A stretch of 64,000 nt of DNA, from positions 1 through 64,000 of the forward strand of contig CAIXHE010000107.1 in the NCBI GenBank assembly GCA_903919205.1. Reading direction: 5' to 3'. The notes below the pieces were generated by a model that searched no databases, was not told the DNA's origin, and saw nothing but the letters and a program-made list of their open reading frames with translations. The stretch comes from an uncultured Opitutaceae bacterium (GTDB taxonomy: Bacteria; Verrucomicrobiota; Verrucomicrobiia; Opitutales; Opitutaceae). Of the stretch, positions 30,211 to 41,387 are shown piece after piece. The position numbers and the translations under genes are program-made. Position 1 is the stretch's first letter. Every line of letters starts with the position of its first letter.

Positions 30211-30370
30211 GCTCGCGTTCCTCTTCAGGCCCCCAGGACAGCCATCGTCGGCCGAGTTCGCTGGGACCTCATTCCGACATTTTAGGCCATGGTGGGCCCA
30301 CGCGCATGAGGTCTGCCTCCATGCGGCACGGCGGCCGTCCGCGACGTCCGGGGGCGGCCCCCCAGGCCGC

Positions 30371-31243
30371 CTACTCCACGTTGGCCATCTGCTCGCGGAT
30401 GCGCTCGAGCTCGTTCTTGAGCTCGATCACGCCCTTCGAGATCGCCAGGTCGTTCGCCTTGCTGCCGATCGTATTGGCCTCGCGGCCGATCTCCTGGAGG
30501 ATGAAGTCGGCCTTCCGGCCGATCTCGTCGTCGGACTTGAGCAGCGCCGCGAGCTGGTCGGCGTGGCTGCGGAAGCGGGTGATCTCCTCGGAGATGTCGC
30601 TGCGGTCGGCGAAGAGCGCGATCTCGCGCAGCACGCGCTCGTCGTTCACGTCGAGCTCGAGTCCGGCCTCGCGCAGCCGCTTTTGGAGCACCGCCCGGTA
30701 GGCGGGGGCCACGGCCGGCGCCCGCTCGGCAATCGACTCCAGGAGTCGGCGGCAGACCGCCAGGCGCTCGCTGAAGTCGGCGAGGAGGGCCGCGCCCTCT
30801 TTAGCACGCATGGCGCAGAAGGCGCGCAGGGCCTCCCCCAGCACGGACTCAAGCTGGGGTCTTGCGGCGTCCGCGGAGGGCACCTCGGGTTGGCCGCCCT
30901 GCGAGGCGGCGACCCGCCACAGGAGGTCCGCCGTGGGCTCGAAGGGGATACGGCGCTGGTCGGCCAGCGCGGCCAGGCGGTCGAGGGCCTCGCCCACGGC
31001 CGCCTCGTTCCAGGCGAGGCCGGCTGACGCCTTGGCCTGGGTGAACTCCACGTCGACATGGACCTTGCCGCGGGAGGCGGCCTTGCGGACGCGCTCGCCG
31101 ATGTCGCTCTCCAGGCTCTCCCACTCCCCCGGGAGCTTCACGGTCAGGTCCAGGCTCTTGCGGTTCACGCTGCTCACCTGGACGGTGAGCGTTCCCCCGG
31201 CGAAGGCCGCGCTTGCGCGGCCGTATCCGGTCATGCTCCTCAT
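30371..31243 (-). CDS. yicC: YicC/YloC family endoribonuclease
   Basis: Conserved RNase family whose E. coli member acts in sRNA/mRNA turnover. It has 290 residues. The start [10 protein letters not shown] is diagnostic. Also seen: [19 protein letters not shown] near residues 27-45, [17 protein letters not shown], and the C-terminal DUF1732 block with [15 protein letters not shown] and [18 protein letters not shown]. The start overlaps the trpB stop by four bases (ATGA). An internal ATG at 31234 is also possible. It is downstream of trpB and likely co-transcribed, though the functions appear unrelated. Confidence 0.92.
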   Translation of the reverse strand: MRSMTGYGRASAAFAGGTLTVQVSSVNRKSLDLTVKLPGEWESLESDIGERVRKAASRGKVHVDVEFTQAKASAGLAWNEAAVGEALDRLAALADQRRIPFEPTADLLWRVAASQGGQPEVPSADAARPQLESVLGEALRAFCAMRAKEGAALLADFSERLAVCRRLLESIAERAPAVAPAYRAVLQKRLREAGLELDVNDERVLREIALFADRSDISEEITRFRSHADQLAALLKSDDEIGRKADFILQEIGREANTIGSKANDLAISKGVIELKNELERIREQMANVE

Positions 31244-32463
31244 GGGGAGGTGCCGAGGATCTTGGCCACCTGCTGCACGTCCTTGTCGCCCCGGCCGCTA
31301 AGATTGACGATGATGATCTTGTCGGGGCCGAGGGCCCGGGCGCGCTTCATGCCGTGCACGAGGGCGTGGGTGCTCTCGAGCGCCGGGATGATCCCCTCCA
31401 GGCGGGAGCAGAGCTGGAAAGTCTCGAGCACCTCGTCGTCAGTGGCGTAGGCGTAGTCGATGCGGCCCCGGTCGCGGTAGAAGGCGTGCTCCGGGCCCAC
31501 CGCCGCGTAGTCGAGGCCCGCGGAGACGGAATGGGTGAGCTCAATCTGGCCGTCGGGATCCTGGAGGATGAAGGTCTTGCAGCCCTGGAGGACGCCCAGC
31601 TTGCCGCCCGCGAAGCGCGCGGCGTGGTCTCCCCGGGTGATGCCGCGGCCGCCGGCCTCGACGCCGGTCATGCGCACCGCCGGGTCCTGCAGGAACTCGA
31701 AGAAGAGCCCGATCGCGTTGCTGCCGCCGCCCACGCAGGCGATCAATTCATCGGGAAGCCGGCCCTCGCGGGCCAGGATCTGCTCGCGGGCCTCTAGGCC
31801 GATCACCCGGTGGAAGTCGCGCACCATGGCCGGATACGGCTTCGATCCGTAGGCTGTCCCGAGGATGTAGTGGGTGGTGCGCACGTTGGTCACCCAGTCG
31901 CGCATGGCCTCGTTGATGGCCTCCTTCAGCGTCTTCTGGCCGGCCTCGACCCCGCGGACCTCGGCACCCATCAGCCGCATGCGGAAGACGTTCAGGGCCT
32001 GGCGCTCCATGTCGACGGCCCCCATGTAGACCACGCACTGAAGGCCGAACTTGGCGCACACGGCCGCGGTGGCTACGCCGTGCTGGCCGGCGCCCGTCTC
32101 GGCGATCACGCGCTTCTTGCCCATGCGCTTGGCGAGGAGCGCCTGGCCGAGGGCATTGTTGATCTTGTGGGCCCCCGTGTGCAGCAGGTCCTCGCGCTTC
32201 AGGTAGATCTTGGCGCCCCCGCAGTGCTGGGTCAGGCGCTCGGCTAGGTACAGCGGCGTCGGCCTTCCCGCGAATTCCCTCAGGTGGCCGCGAAGCTCCG
32301 CCTGGAACGCCGGGTCCGTGCGCGCCTCGGCGTACACGCTCTCGAGCTCCTCCAGCGCGGCCATCAGGGTCTCCGGCACAAAGATGCCCCCATAGGGCCC
32401 GAAGTGGCCGGCCGCGTCGGGCAGGGAGAAACGGTCGATGGGAGGCTCGGCGGTGGCGGGCAT
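31240..32463 (-). CDS. trpB: Tryptophan synthase beta chain
   Basis: PLP enzyme condensing indole and serine to tryptophan. It has 407 residues. Seen: [20 protein letters not shown] at the N-terminus, the PLP lysine in [13 protein letters not shown] (K100), the catalytic [12 protein letters not shown] glutamate, and the phosphate-binding GGGSNAIG. The [18 protein letters not shown] segment is also present. This is a TrpB1-type protein expected to pair with TrpA, but trpA is not in the window. The 165-bp divergent spacer to the sugar-isomerase-like gene contains an inverted repeat (32500-32515). No Shine-Dalgarno is visible; CCC precedes ATG. Confidence 0.97.
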   Translation of the reverse strand: MPATAEPPIDRFSLPDAAGHFGPYGGIFVPETLMAALEELESVYAEARTDPAFQAELRGHLREFAGRPTPLYLAERLTQHCGGAKIYLKREDLLHTGAHKINNALGQALLAKRMGKKRVIAETGAGQHGVATAAVCAKFGLQCVVYMGAVDMERQALNVFRMRLMGAEVRGVEAGQKTLKEAINEAMRDWVTNVRTTHYILGTAYGSKPYPAMVRDFHRVIGLEAREQILAREGRLPDELIACVGGGSNAIGLFFEFLQDPAVRMTGVEAGGRGITRGDHAARFAGGKLGVLQGCKTFILQDPDGQIELTHSVSAGLDYAAVGPEHAFYRDRGRIDYAYATDDEVLETFQLCSRLEGIIPALESTHALVHGMKRARALGPDKIIIVNLSGRGDKDVQQVAKILGTSP

Positions 32464-32499
32464 GGGAAAGTCCAGAACGTTGGATTCGAAGCGCTGGGT

Positions 32500-32515
32500 T
32501 GCAAGAAACCTTGCA
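32500..32515. promoter_or_regulatory. Inverted repeat in the trpB / sugar-isomerase divergent spacer, candidate operator
   Basis: TGCAAG-AAAC-CTTGCA is a perfect 6-bp inverted repeat in the 165-bp spacer between the divergent starts at 32463 and 32629. It overlaps the -35-like TTGCAC (32511-32516) of the candidate plus-strand promoter. It could bind a small dimeric regulator; no known operator consensus was recognised. Confidence 0.3.
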
Positions 32516-32537
32516 CAGGCTTCTTTACTTGTACAAT
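32511..32537 (+). promoter_or_regulatory. Candidate sigma-70-like promoter for the sugar-isomerase/MFS pair
   Basis: TTGCAC at 32511-32516 and TACAAT at 32532-32537 are separated by 15 bp, shorter than the preferred 17. They lie about 92 bp before ATG 32629 in an AT-richer patch. Suggestive only. Confidence 0.25.
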
Positions 32538-32628
32538 CCGAGGGAAACCCCAGTTTCGAACCCGCGCTGACCCGTCGCAGCGCCCGGCCAACCCCTTGGC
32601 CGGGATCAACTAGCCCCCACCCCCGAAG

Positions 32629-33474
32629 ATGAAACTAAAGCTGATCGCCGCCGCCTTGCTTGCCACCGCCTCCTCGATCGCCGCCGAGGCGAACCCGCTC
32701 GGGCTCCAGCTCTGGAGCCTGCGCAATCAACTCACCGCGAGCCTCCCGGTCGGCATGGCCGACGCGAAGGACCTCGGCTTCACGCTGGTCGAGTCGGCCG
32801 GCACCTACGGCCACACGGCCAAGGAATTCAAGGCGATCGCCGACGCCCACGGCCTCAAGATCGCCGGATGCCACATCCCCTATGAGCGCCTCCAGGCGGA
32901 CCTGCCCGGGGCGATCGCCGAGGCCAAGCTGCTTGGCGCCTCCTACATCGTTGTGGCCTGGGTCCCCCATCCGGAGACCGGCTTCGACGTGGCGCAGGCG
33001 CGCGTCGCCATCGCCAACTTCAACAAGTGGGGCGCCGCGTGCAAGGCGCAGGGCCTCTCCTTCGGCTTCCACACCCACGGCTACGAGTTCAAGCCGCTCG
33101 CGGACGGCACGTCCGCCTTCGACGTGATGATGAAGGAGTCCGATCCCGCGCTCGTTTTCTGCGAGATGGACGTCTTCTGGGTGGTGCAGGCCGGGATCGA
33201 CCCGGTCGCGCTCCTCAAGCGCTATCCCGGCCGCTTCACGGCCTTTCACATCAAGGATATGAGGAAGGGCGCGCCGACCGGCCTCTACGCGGGCCATGCG
33301 CCTGCCTCCGACAACGTGATCGTGGGCACGGGCATCATGGACTGGAAGGGCATCGTCGGCGCAGGCAAGGCCGCCGGCATCAAGTACTACTTCATCGAGG
33401 ACGAGACCGACGACCCGATGCATAACATACCCCCGAGCATCGCCTTCCTCGCCACCCTCGGCCTGAAGCCCTGA
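32629..33474 (+). CDS. Exported xylose-isomerase-like TIM-barrel (sugar phosphate isomerase/epimerase family)
   Basis: A 281-residue protein. An N-terminal signal peptide ([21 protein letters not shown]) is followed by an AP-endonuclease-2/xylose-isomerase-like TIM barrel. Seen: [11 protein letters not shown], the metal-ligand-like region [10 protein letters not shown] with paired histidines, [17 protein letters not shown] and the late EDETDDP. Members act on sugars or sugar phosphates in a range of isomerase, epimerase or dehydratase reactions. Periplasmic location argues for an extracytoplasmic sugar or polyol substrate. It is 11 bp upstream of an MFS transporter, so the pair may process and then import a carbohydrate. 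The substrate is unknown. Confidence 0.82.
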   Translation: MKLKLIAAALLATASSIAAEANPLGLQLWSLRNQLTASLPVGMADAKDLGFTLVESAGTYGHTAKEFKAIADAHGLKIAGCHIPYERLQADLPGAIAEAKLLGASYIVVAWVPHPETGFDVAQARVAIANFNKWGAACKAQGLSFGFHTHGYEFKPLADGTSAFDVMMKESDPALVFCEMDVFWVVQAGIDPVALLKRYPGRFTAFHIKDMRKGAPTGLYAGHAPASDNVIVGTGIMDWKGIVGAGKAAGIKYYFIEDETDDPMHNIPPSIAFLATLGLKP

Positions 33475-33485
33475 ACACGCCGCCC

Positions 33486-34751
33486 ATGAACGCCAAACGC
33501 CTCTTCCTCGCCAGCCGGGTCGCCCTCGTCGTCACCGCCATGAGCTTCGCGCTGCGTGCCGGGGCCGTGGGCTCCTGGGCCGCGGGCTTCCACCTCACCC
33601 TCGAGCAGGTCGGCTGGGTCAACGGGACCGCCTTCTGGGGCTTCACGCTCGCGATGCTCTTCGGGGGGCCGCTCTGCGACGCCCTCGGCCTCGGGCGCAT
33701 CATGGCCATCGCCTTCGTCGGGCACCTGGTCGGCATCCTGCTGACCATCTTCGCCTGGAACTACCTGAGCCTCTACATCGGCACGCTCATCTTCGGCATC
33801 GCCAACGGCTCCGTGGAGGCCGCATGCAACCCTCTCATCACCACCCTCTTCCCGGACGACAAGACGACGAAGCTTAACCACTTCCACGTCTGGTTCCCGG
33901 GCGGCATCGTGATCGGCGGCGTGCTGGCGTACCTGATGGAAAAGGCGGGGCTCGGCTGGAAGGCCGAGTTCGCCACCATGCTCGTGCCGCTCGCGGTCTA
34001 CGGCTTCCTCTTCGTCGGGCAGCCCTTCCCCAAGACCGAGCGCGTGCAGCAGGGCATCTCAACCCTCTCGATGTTCAAGGCCTGCGTGAGCCCGCTCTTC
34101 CTGCTGATGGTCGTCTGCATGCTGATGACCGCCTCGACGGAGCTCGGCAGCACGACCTGGATCCCCAACATCCTGACGAGCGCCGGCGTCCCCGGAATCC
34201 TGGTCCTCGCCTGGATCAACGGCCTGATGGCGATCGGCCGGCAGAGCGCGGGGGCGTTCGTTCATAGGCTCTCGCCGCTCGGCATGCTGCTCTCGAGCAG
34301 CGTCCTGAGCGCGCTCGGCCTCTACGCAATGAGCCAGTCGACCGGCTACACCCTCTTCGCGGCCGCCACGGTCTTCGCCCTGGGGGTCTGCTTCTTCTGG
34401 CCCACGATGCTCGGCTTCGTGAACGAGCGTTTCCCGAGCACCGGGGCGCTCGGGCTCGCGATCATGGGCGGGTGCGGGATGCTGAGCGTGAGCTTCATCC
34501 TGCCCGTTCTTGGCAAGTACTTCGACCTGGGGATCGCCGCCCGTGTCCCGGCCCAGCAGACGGTCGCCAGCCTCTCGGCCGCACCGGACGGAAGCGCGCT
34601 CGCCATCGAGTGGCTGCACATCCAGGCCGCCGCCGGGCTAGAGATGCTGGGACGCATGGCGTACCTGCCGGTCGTGCTGTTCGTCATCTTCCTCGCCCTT
34701 TTCCTGGGTCATCGGGGAAAGTCGCACATCGCGCCCAAGCCGGGCGCCTGA
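33486..34751 (+). CDS. MFS transporter, probable sugar or related solute permease
   Basis: A 421-residue polytopic protein with about 12 hydrophobic segments. N-terminal half motifs resemble sugar-type MFS carriers: GWVNGTAFWGFTLAMLFGG, DALGLGRIMAIAF and GIANGSVEAACNPLITTLF (reminiscent of FucP-like proteins), and HFHVWFPGGIVIGG. A hydrophilic loop (about 355-375) precedes the last helices. Coupling to the periplasmic isomerase-like protein 11 bp upstream suggests carbohydrate uptake, but the substrate is not readable. It ends 10 bp from the convergent flavoprotein stop. A 9-bp-stem hairpin lies just beyond. Confidence 0.85.
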   Translation: MNAKRLFLASRVALVVTAMSFALRAGAVGSWAAGFHLTLEQVGWVNGTAFWGFTLAMLFGGPLCDALGLGRIMAIAFVGHLVGILLTIFAWNYLSLYIGTLIFGIANGSVEAACNPLITTLFPDDKTTKLNHFHVWFPGGIVIGGVLAYLMEKAGLGWKAEFATMLVPLAVYGFLFVGQPFPKTERVQQGISTLSMFKACVSPLFLLMVVCMLMTASTELGSTTWIPNILTSAGVPGILVLAWINGLMAIGRQSAGAFVHRLSPLGMLLSSSVLSALGLYAMSQSTGYTLFAAATVFALGVCFFWPTMLGFVNERFPSTGALGLAIMGGCGMLSVSFILPVLGKYFDLGIAARVPAQQTVASLSAAPDGSALAIEWLHIQAAAGLEMLGRMAYLPVVLFVIFLALFLGHRGKSHIAPKPGA

Positions 34752-34761
34752 GCGGCACGCT

Positions 34762-36006
34762 TCAGGGCCGGGCCATCGCCCGGCCCGCCTGCCAGCCGGT
34801 GGTCCAGGCGGCCTGGAAGTTGAAGCCGCCGGTCACCCCGTCGATGTCGAGCACCTCGCCCGCAAAATGCAGGCCCGGGCAGGTGCGGCTCTCCATGGTG
34901 GCCATGTCGACGCCGTCCAGGCGGACGCCGCCGCAGGTCACGAACTCCTCCTTGTTCATGCTCTTGCCCTCGACCGCGAGCTCGCAGGCCGTGACCTGGA
35001 GCGCCAGGGAGCGGAGCGCCTCGTTGGACACGTTGGCCCAGGTCGCCGCGGGCGCCACGCCCGCGGCCCCGACCAGCCGCTCCCAAAGGCGGGAGGGGAT
35101 CACGAAACCGTTGGCCGTAGAGACCTGCCGGCGGGGATGGGACGCGCGGTCGGCCTCGAGCGCGGAGCGGGCCTCCTCGGTGGAGGCCGGCTCCGCCCAG
35201 TTGACCACGAGGGTGAACCGGTAGTCCGCCGCATGCAGCTCGCGCGCGCCCCAGGCCGAGAGCTTGAGGATGCAGGGGCCGCTCAGGCCCCAGTGCGTCA
35301 CGAGGACCGGGCCCGCCTGGCGCAGGCGGCTTCCCTTGACGGCGGCGCCGGCCTCCTGCGCGCACAGCCCCTCGAGGCCGCGCAGCCTCGGGTCGTCGAC
35401 GTGGAAGGTGAAGAGGGACGGGACCGGGGGCACGACCGCGTGGCCCAGCGCCTCGGCGAGCGAGGCGCCCGCGCCCCCCTTGGCACCCCCGGAGGCGAGC
35501 AGCACCCTGCCGGCCGCCACCCGCTCGCCGCTCGAGAGTTCCACGTCGAAGCCCCCGGCCTCCCGCCGCTTCACCGAGCGCACGCCGCATCCGGTGACCA
35601 GACGGACCCCGGCCCCCTCGGCGGCGCGCCGCAGGCACTCCACGATCGTCGCCGAGCTGTCGGTGACCGGGAACATGCGCCCGTCCCGCTCGGCCTTGAG
35701 CTCGACGCCCCGCCCCGCGAACCAGGCCACCGTCTCCGCGGGCCCGAAGCGCGTCAGGGGGCCGATCAGCTCGCGCCCCCCTCTCGGGTAGTGGCGCGCC
35801 AGCTCGCGCGGGTCAAAGCAGGCGTGGGTGACGTTGCAGCGCCCTCCCCCGGAGACGCGCACCTTGGCAAGGGGGTGGGCCGTGGCCTCGTAGAGCGTCA
35901 CCTCGGTCCCGGGATCGGCCTCGGCGCAGGCGATCGCCCCGAAGAAGCCTGCGGCCCCCGCCCCGACCACCACCCTGCGCGCCGCGGCGTGAGGTGCTGA
36001 CGGCAT
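34762..36006 (-). CDS. BaiN/HI0933 (YhiN) family FAD-dependent oxidoreductase
   Basis: A 414-residue flavoprotein with a two-dinucleotide-binding-domain fold. Seen: N-terminal VVVGAGAAGFFGAIACA (FAD), the family mark KVRVSGGGRCNVTH, and MFPVTDSSATIVECL. The C-terminal CPGLHFAGEVLDIDGVTGG and FNFQAAWTTGWQAGR blocks are diagnostic. The family is common but poorly characterised; one member reduces bile-acid intermediates, and most have unknown substrates. It begins 8 bp after the PP2C phosphatase gene and is the last gene of the peroxiredoxin-aconitase-STAS-PP2C run, which hints at a redox theme. Confidence 0.88.
   Translation of the reverse strand: MPSAPHAAARRVVVGAGAAGFFGAIACAEADPGTEVTLYEATAHPLAKVRVSGGGRCNVTHACFDPRELARHYPRGGRELIGPLTRFGPAETVAWFAGRGVELKAERDGRMFPVTDSSATIVECLRRAAEGAGVRLVTGCGVRSVKRREAGGFDVELSSGERVAAGRVLLASGGAKGGAGASLAEALGHAVVPPVPSLFTFHVDDPRLRGLEGLCAQEAGAAVKGSRLRQAGPVLVTHWGLSGPCILKLSAWGARELHAADYRFTLVVNWAEPASTEEARSALEADRASHPRRQVSTANGFVIPSRLWERLVGAAGVAPAATWANVSNEALRSLALQVTACELAVEGKSMNKEEFVTCGGVRLDGVDMATMESRTCPGLHFAGEVLDIDGVTGGFNFQAAWTTGWQAGRAMARP
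34765..34786. terminator. Strong hairpin at the MFS / flavoprotein convergent junction
   Basis: GGGCCGGGC and GCCCGGCCC form a perfect 9-bp stem with a CATC loop, starting 14 bp after the MFS stop. It lies within the final codons of the opposite-strand flavoprotein gene. No U-tract follows. A shared bidirectional terminator is plausible. Confidence 0.4.
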
Positions 36007-36014
36007 GGTCCCCC

Positions 36015-37457
36015 TCAGGCCCGCTTCACCGTGACGAGCGTCAGGTCGTCGCGCTGGGGCGTGTCCCCTGCGAACCGGCGCACGCTCTCGAGAACGCCGT
36101 CGTTGATCTCGCTGGCCGTGCGGTTGTGCAGCGCGCGCACCACGTCCGCCAGCCGGGCGCTCGAGAACTCCTTCTCCTCGTCGTTCGGGGCCTCGGTCAC
36201 GCCGTCGGTGAAGAGGACCAGCGTGTCGCCCGGGCCGAAGGGCTCTATGCGGTCCTCGATCACGGAGGCGAACAGCTCGTCGGGCATGAGACCGAGCGGC
36301 ATCCCCTCTGAGCGCACGAGGTGGGTCTGGTAGGTGCCCGTCGCGGGGTCCGGCCGGGCGAAGAGGGGCATCTCGTGGCCGCCCCGGGCGAACGTCACGG
36401 TGTTGCCGACGGTGTCGATGATGGCGTAAAGCATCGTCACGTAGAGGTCCCCGTGGATGTCTGCCTCCATGGTGCGGTTGAGCTCGATGAGCGCCTGGGC
36501 GGGCGAGACGTGCCGCGAGGCGATCTGGCGCAGGTTGGTGCGGCAGACGGCCATGTAGAGGGAGGCGGCGATGCCCTTGCCGGACACGTCGGCCACGGCC
36601 ACCCCGATGCGCGTGGGCGAGAGCGCGATCACGTCGTAGAGGTCGCCGCCGACCCTCTGGGCCGGCGAATAGCGGGCGTCGAGGTCCAGGCCGGCGAAGG
36701 CGCTCGAGCGCGAGGGCAGCAGCATCTTCTGGATGCCGCTCGCCAGCGCCAGGTCGAGGTCGAGCTGGTTGCGCTCGATCTGGACGCTCAGCGACTCGGC
36801 GTTGTGGAGCGCGAGGGCCGCCTGCTCGGCCAGGGACTGCATGAGCGTGCACTCCGTCTCCGTGAAAAGGCGGTTGTCGACGGGATTGGCCACCGCGAGG
36901 ACCCCGAAGAAGCGGTCGCGGAACCTCATGGGCACCGCGATCACCGAGCGCACGGCCAGGTTCGGGTCGTCGTGCTTGACGATCGAAGGGTCGGCGGCGG
37001 CGTCTGCGATCAACTCGCCGCGCCCCGTCAGGGCGACGCGCCCCGCGATGCCCTCGCCCACCGGGAACTCCTCCGAGCGCAGCACCTGCTCGATGAACTT
37101 CGCGCGCGTGGTGAGCTTGCCCTTCACGTGGTCCGGCAGCGGCTTGTGCGGCGGGAAGAGGCCCTCCACGGCGACGCTGCGCATCATGTTGGCGGGGGTG
37201 CGCTCGAAGATGCACGCGCTCAGCGCCCCGGTGCAGAGGATCGACGCGTGGACGATGCGCTGGTGGAGCTCCTGGCGGGAGAGGCCCTCTCCCAGGGCCT
37301 CGGCCATCAGGTGCATGAAGTCGAGGGCCCGCTGCCGGTCGTGCATCGCGCGCTCGCGCTGCTCCTCGCGCAGGTCGGCCTCGCGGCGGCTCCTGAGATA
37401 CGCCAGGCCGAGCGCCCCGACGCAAGCGGCCAGGCACAGGGTGATGAAGGAGAGCAT
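36015..37457 (-). CDS. GAF-domain PP2C-type serine phosphatase (RsbU/SpoIIE family), membrane-anchored
   Basis: Predicted partner-switching phosphatase that dephosphorylates a STAS antagonist. It has 480 residues. One N-terminal membrane helix (about 2-20) is followed by a short coiled coil (about 22-50) and a GAF domain (about 55-225; GEGIAGRVALTG, SVIAVPMRFRDR). The SpoIIE/PP2C domain (about 240-480) carries the metal-binding motifs RVGGDLYDV, DVSGKGIAA, TDGVTEAPN and RDDLTLVTV. The STAS gene lies 42 bp upstream, so substrate and enzyme are co-encoded. No anti-sigma kinase (RsbW type) is in the window. The GAF domain should set phosphatase activity in response to an unknown ligand. Confidence 0.93.
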   Translation of the reverse strand: MLSFITLCLAACVGALGLAYLRSRREADLREEQRERAMHDRQRALDFMHLMAEALGEGLSRQELHQRIVHASILCTGALSACIFERTPANMMRSVAVEGLFPPHKPLPDHVKGKLTTRAKFIEQVLRSEEFPVGEGIAGRVALTGRGELIADAAADPSIVKHDDPNLAVRSVIAVPMRFRDRFFGVLAVANPVDNRLFTETECTLMQSLAEQAALALHNAESLSVQIERNQLDLDLALASGIQKMLLPSRSSAFAGLDLDARYSPAQRVGGDLYDVIALSPTRIGVAVADVSGKGIAASLYMAVCRTNLRQIASRHVSPAQALIELNRTMEADIHGDLYVTMLYAIIDTVGNTVTFARGGHEMPLFARPDPATGTYQTHLVRSEGMPLGLMPDELFASVIEDRIEPFGPGDTLVLFTDGVTEAPNDEEKEFSSARLADVVRALHNRTASEINDGVLESVRRFAGDTPQRDDLTLVTVKRA

Positions 37458-37499
37458 GGGGGGGCCGGGCGCGGCTCAGCCGGGGGGCATGGCCGGGCG

Positions 37500-38008
37500 C
37501 TAGCCCTGCTCGACGCGGTTCTTCATGAACTCGAGCACGTCTTGAAACTTGCCGCGGTTCGTCTCGTCGGCCGACACGAGGCTCTCGTGCGCCTCGAGCA
37601 CCAGGCGGGCGTTCTCAAGCTCTCCGCGCTCCCCCGTCACGAGGGCGGTGTCGCAGGCGTCGACGTTGGCCGAGGTCTCGCCCGAGTCGATCGTGAGCAG
37701 CTTGTGCAGGCCCAGGTTGCGCACGAGCTCGAGGTTGCGCTGGCCCATGCGGGTCAGCACCAGGCTGCCCTTCGGGGTGCGCTTGCGCAGGTCGAGGGCG
37801 ATCCCGGCCAGCACGCCGAGGAAGGTGCTGTCCATGCTGGTGCACCGCAGGAAGTCGATGACGAAGCTTGCCTTGCCGGCCTTCAGCATCTGGGACATGA
37901 AGTCGCGCAGGCAGGCGCTGTTCAGGAAGCTCGCCCTACCCTCGATGCGGACCACCACCGGGTCCGAGTAGGCGTCGACCAGGTAAACGGGCTTTGCCGA
38001 GTCGGGCG

Positions 38009-38012
<4 letters not shown>
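37500..38012 (-). CDS. STAS-domain anti-sigma-factor-antagonist-like protein
   Basis: A 170-residue protein. The STAS fold (about 8-120) contains the conserved phosphorylatable serine in [14 protein letters not shown] (S62, DST motif) and the following [22 protein letters not shown] helical C-terminal extension (about 130-170) is beyond the standard domain. In partner switching such proteins bind an anti-sigma kinase, and phosphorylation on the serine blocks binding. The start is GTG 38012, overlapping the aconitase stop by four bases (GTGA). Its translation is therefore tied to that of aconitase, an unusual pairing. The phosphatase that could act on it follows after 42 bp. Confidence 0.9.
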
Positions 38013-40717
<2,705 letters not shown>

Positions 40718-40730
40718 CGAGTCGGCGGGG

Positions 40731-41204
40731 TCAGCTGGCGAGCGCCGCCTTGACGGCCGCGAAATCGGGGAGGTCCTTCGGGGTGGCGGTCTGCTCGGCG
40801 TACTTGACGACGCCGTCCCTGCCGATGACGAAGGCCGCCCGGGCGCTCGTGTCGCCGATGCCGGCAAGCCCCGGGAACACGACGCCGTAGGCCGCGGCGA
40901 CCTGCTTGTTCAGGTCGCTCAGGAGGGTGACCGTGATCTTGCTCTGCTTGGCCCAGGCGGCCTGGGCGAAGGGGCTGTCGACGCTGATGCCGTAGACCTC
41001 GGCGCCGGTGCCGGCGTACTGCTCGAGGCCCGCGGACACGTCGCACATCTCCTGCGTGCACACGCCGGTGAACGCCAGCGGGAAGAAGAGCAGCACGGTC
41101 TGCTTCTTTCCGAAGTTGTCGCTCAGCTTGACGTCCTTCAGCCCCTCCGGGGCTGCGGTCTTCAGCGTGAAGTCAGGGGCCTTGCTACCTATGGGAATGG
41201 GCAT
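40731..41204 (-). CDS. Peroxiredoxin (AhpC/TSA superfamily)
   Basis: Thiol peroxidase of 157 residues. The peroxidatic site [13 protein letters not shown] fits PxxxTxxC with C49 as the nucleophile; C54 is a candidate resolving cysteine. N-terminal [24 protein letters not shown] and later [14 protein letters not shown] are typical. The single-domain layout fits the BCP/AhpE-like group, and a second cysteine five residues on is seen in some of these. It is the first gene of the run leading through aconitase to the STAS/PP2C pair, divergent from tyrS across 183 bp where its promoter should lie. Confidence 0.92.
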   Translation of the reverse strand: MPIPIGSKAPDFTLKTAAPEGLKDVKLSDNFGKKQTVLLFFPLAFTGVCTQEMCDVSAGLEQYAGTGAEVYGISVDSPFAQAAWAKQSKITVTLLSDLNKQVAAAYGVVFPGLAGIGDTSARAAFVIGRDGVVKYAEQTATPKDLPDFAAVKAALAS

Positions 41205-41286
41205 GGTGAATGAGGGTGTTCTTACGGGACCGGGTATCGGGACCGCTGCCTTTCGGCCGGGATCCAGAGGAAGGGACAGTTTGGTT

Positions 41287-41335
41287 CACCGGCCCGACCT
41301 CCGCAAATCGTTTTTTACAGTCCCGCCGGCCGGTG
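41287..41335 (+). repeat. Long-arm inverted repeat in the tyrS leader region
   Basis: CACCGGCC (41287-41294) and GGCCGGTG (41328-41335) are perfect 8-bp complements separated by 33 nt that include a T6 run. They lie 53-100 bp before the tyrS start, in the 183-bp spacer between the divergent peroxiredoxin and tyrS genes. A leader hairpin or chance are both possible. No T-box elements were seen, and nothing else in the spacer could be assigned. Confidence 0.25.
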
Positions 41336-41387
41336 CCCATGAAATCCCTTGCGGCCCGGGCCCCGGGGGGGCTTTTTGAGGGGCCCC

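Noticed and set aside
36007-37437. Continuation of the flavoprotein frame upstream through the PP2C gene, suggesting a fusion protein
   Set aside because: The FAD-binding N-terminus starts cleanly at ATG 36006 and the upstream part is an out-of-frame reading of the PP2C gene.
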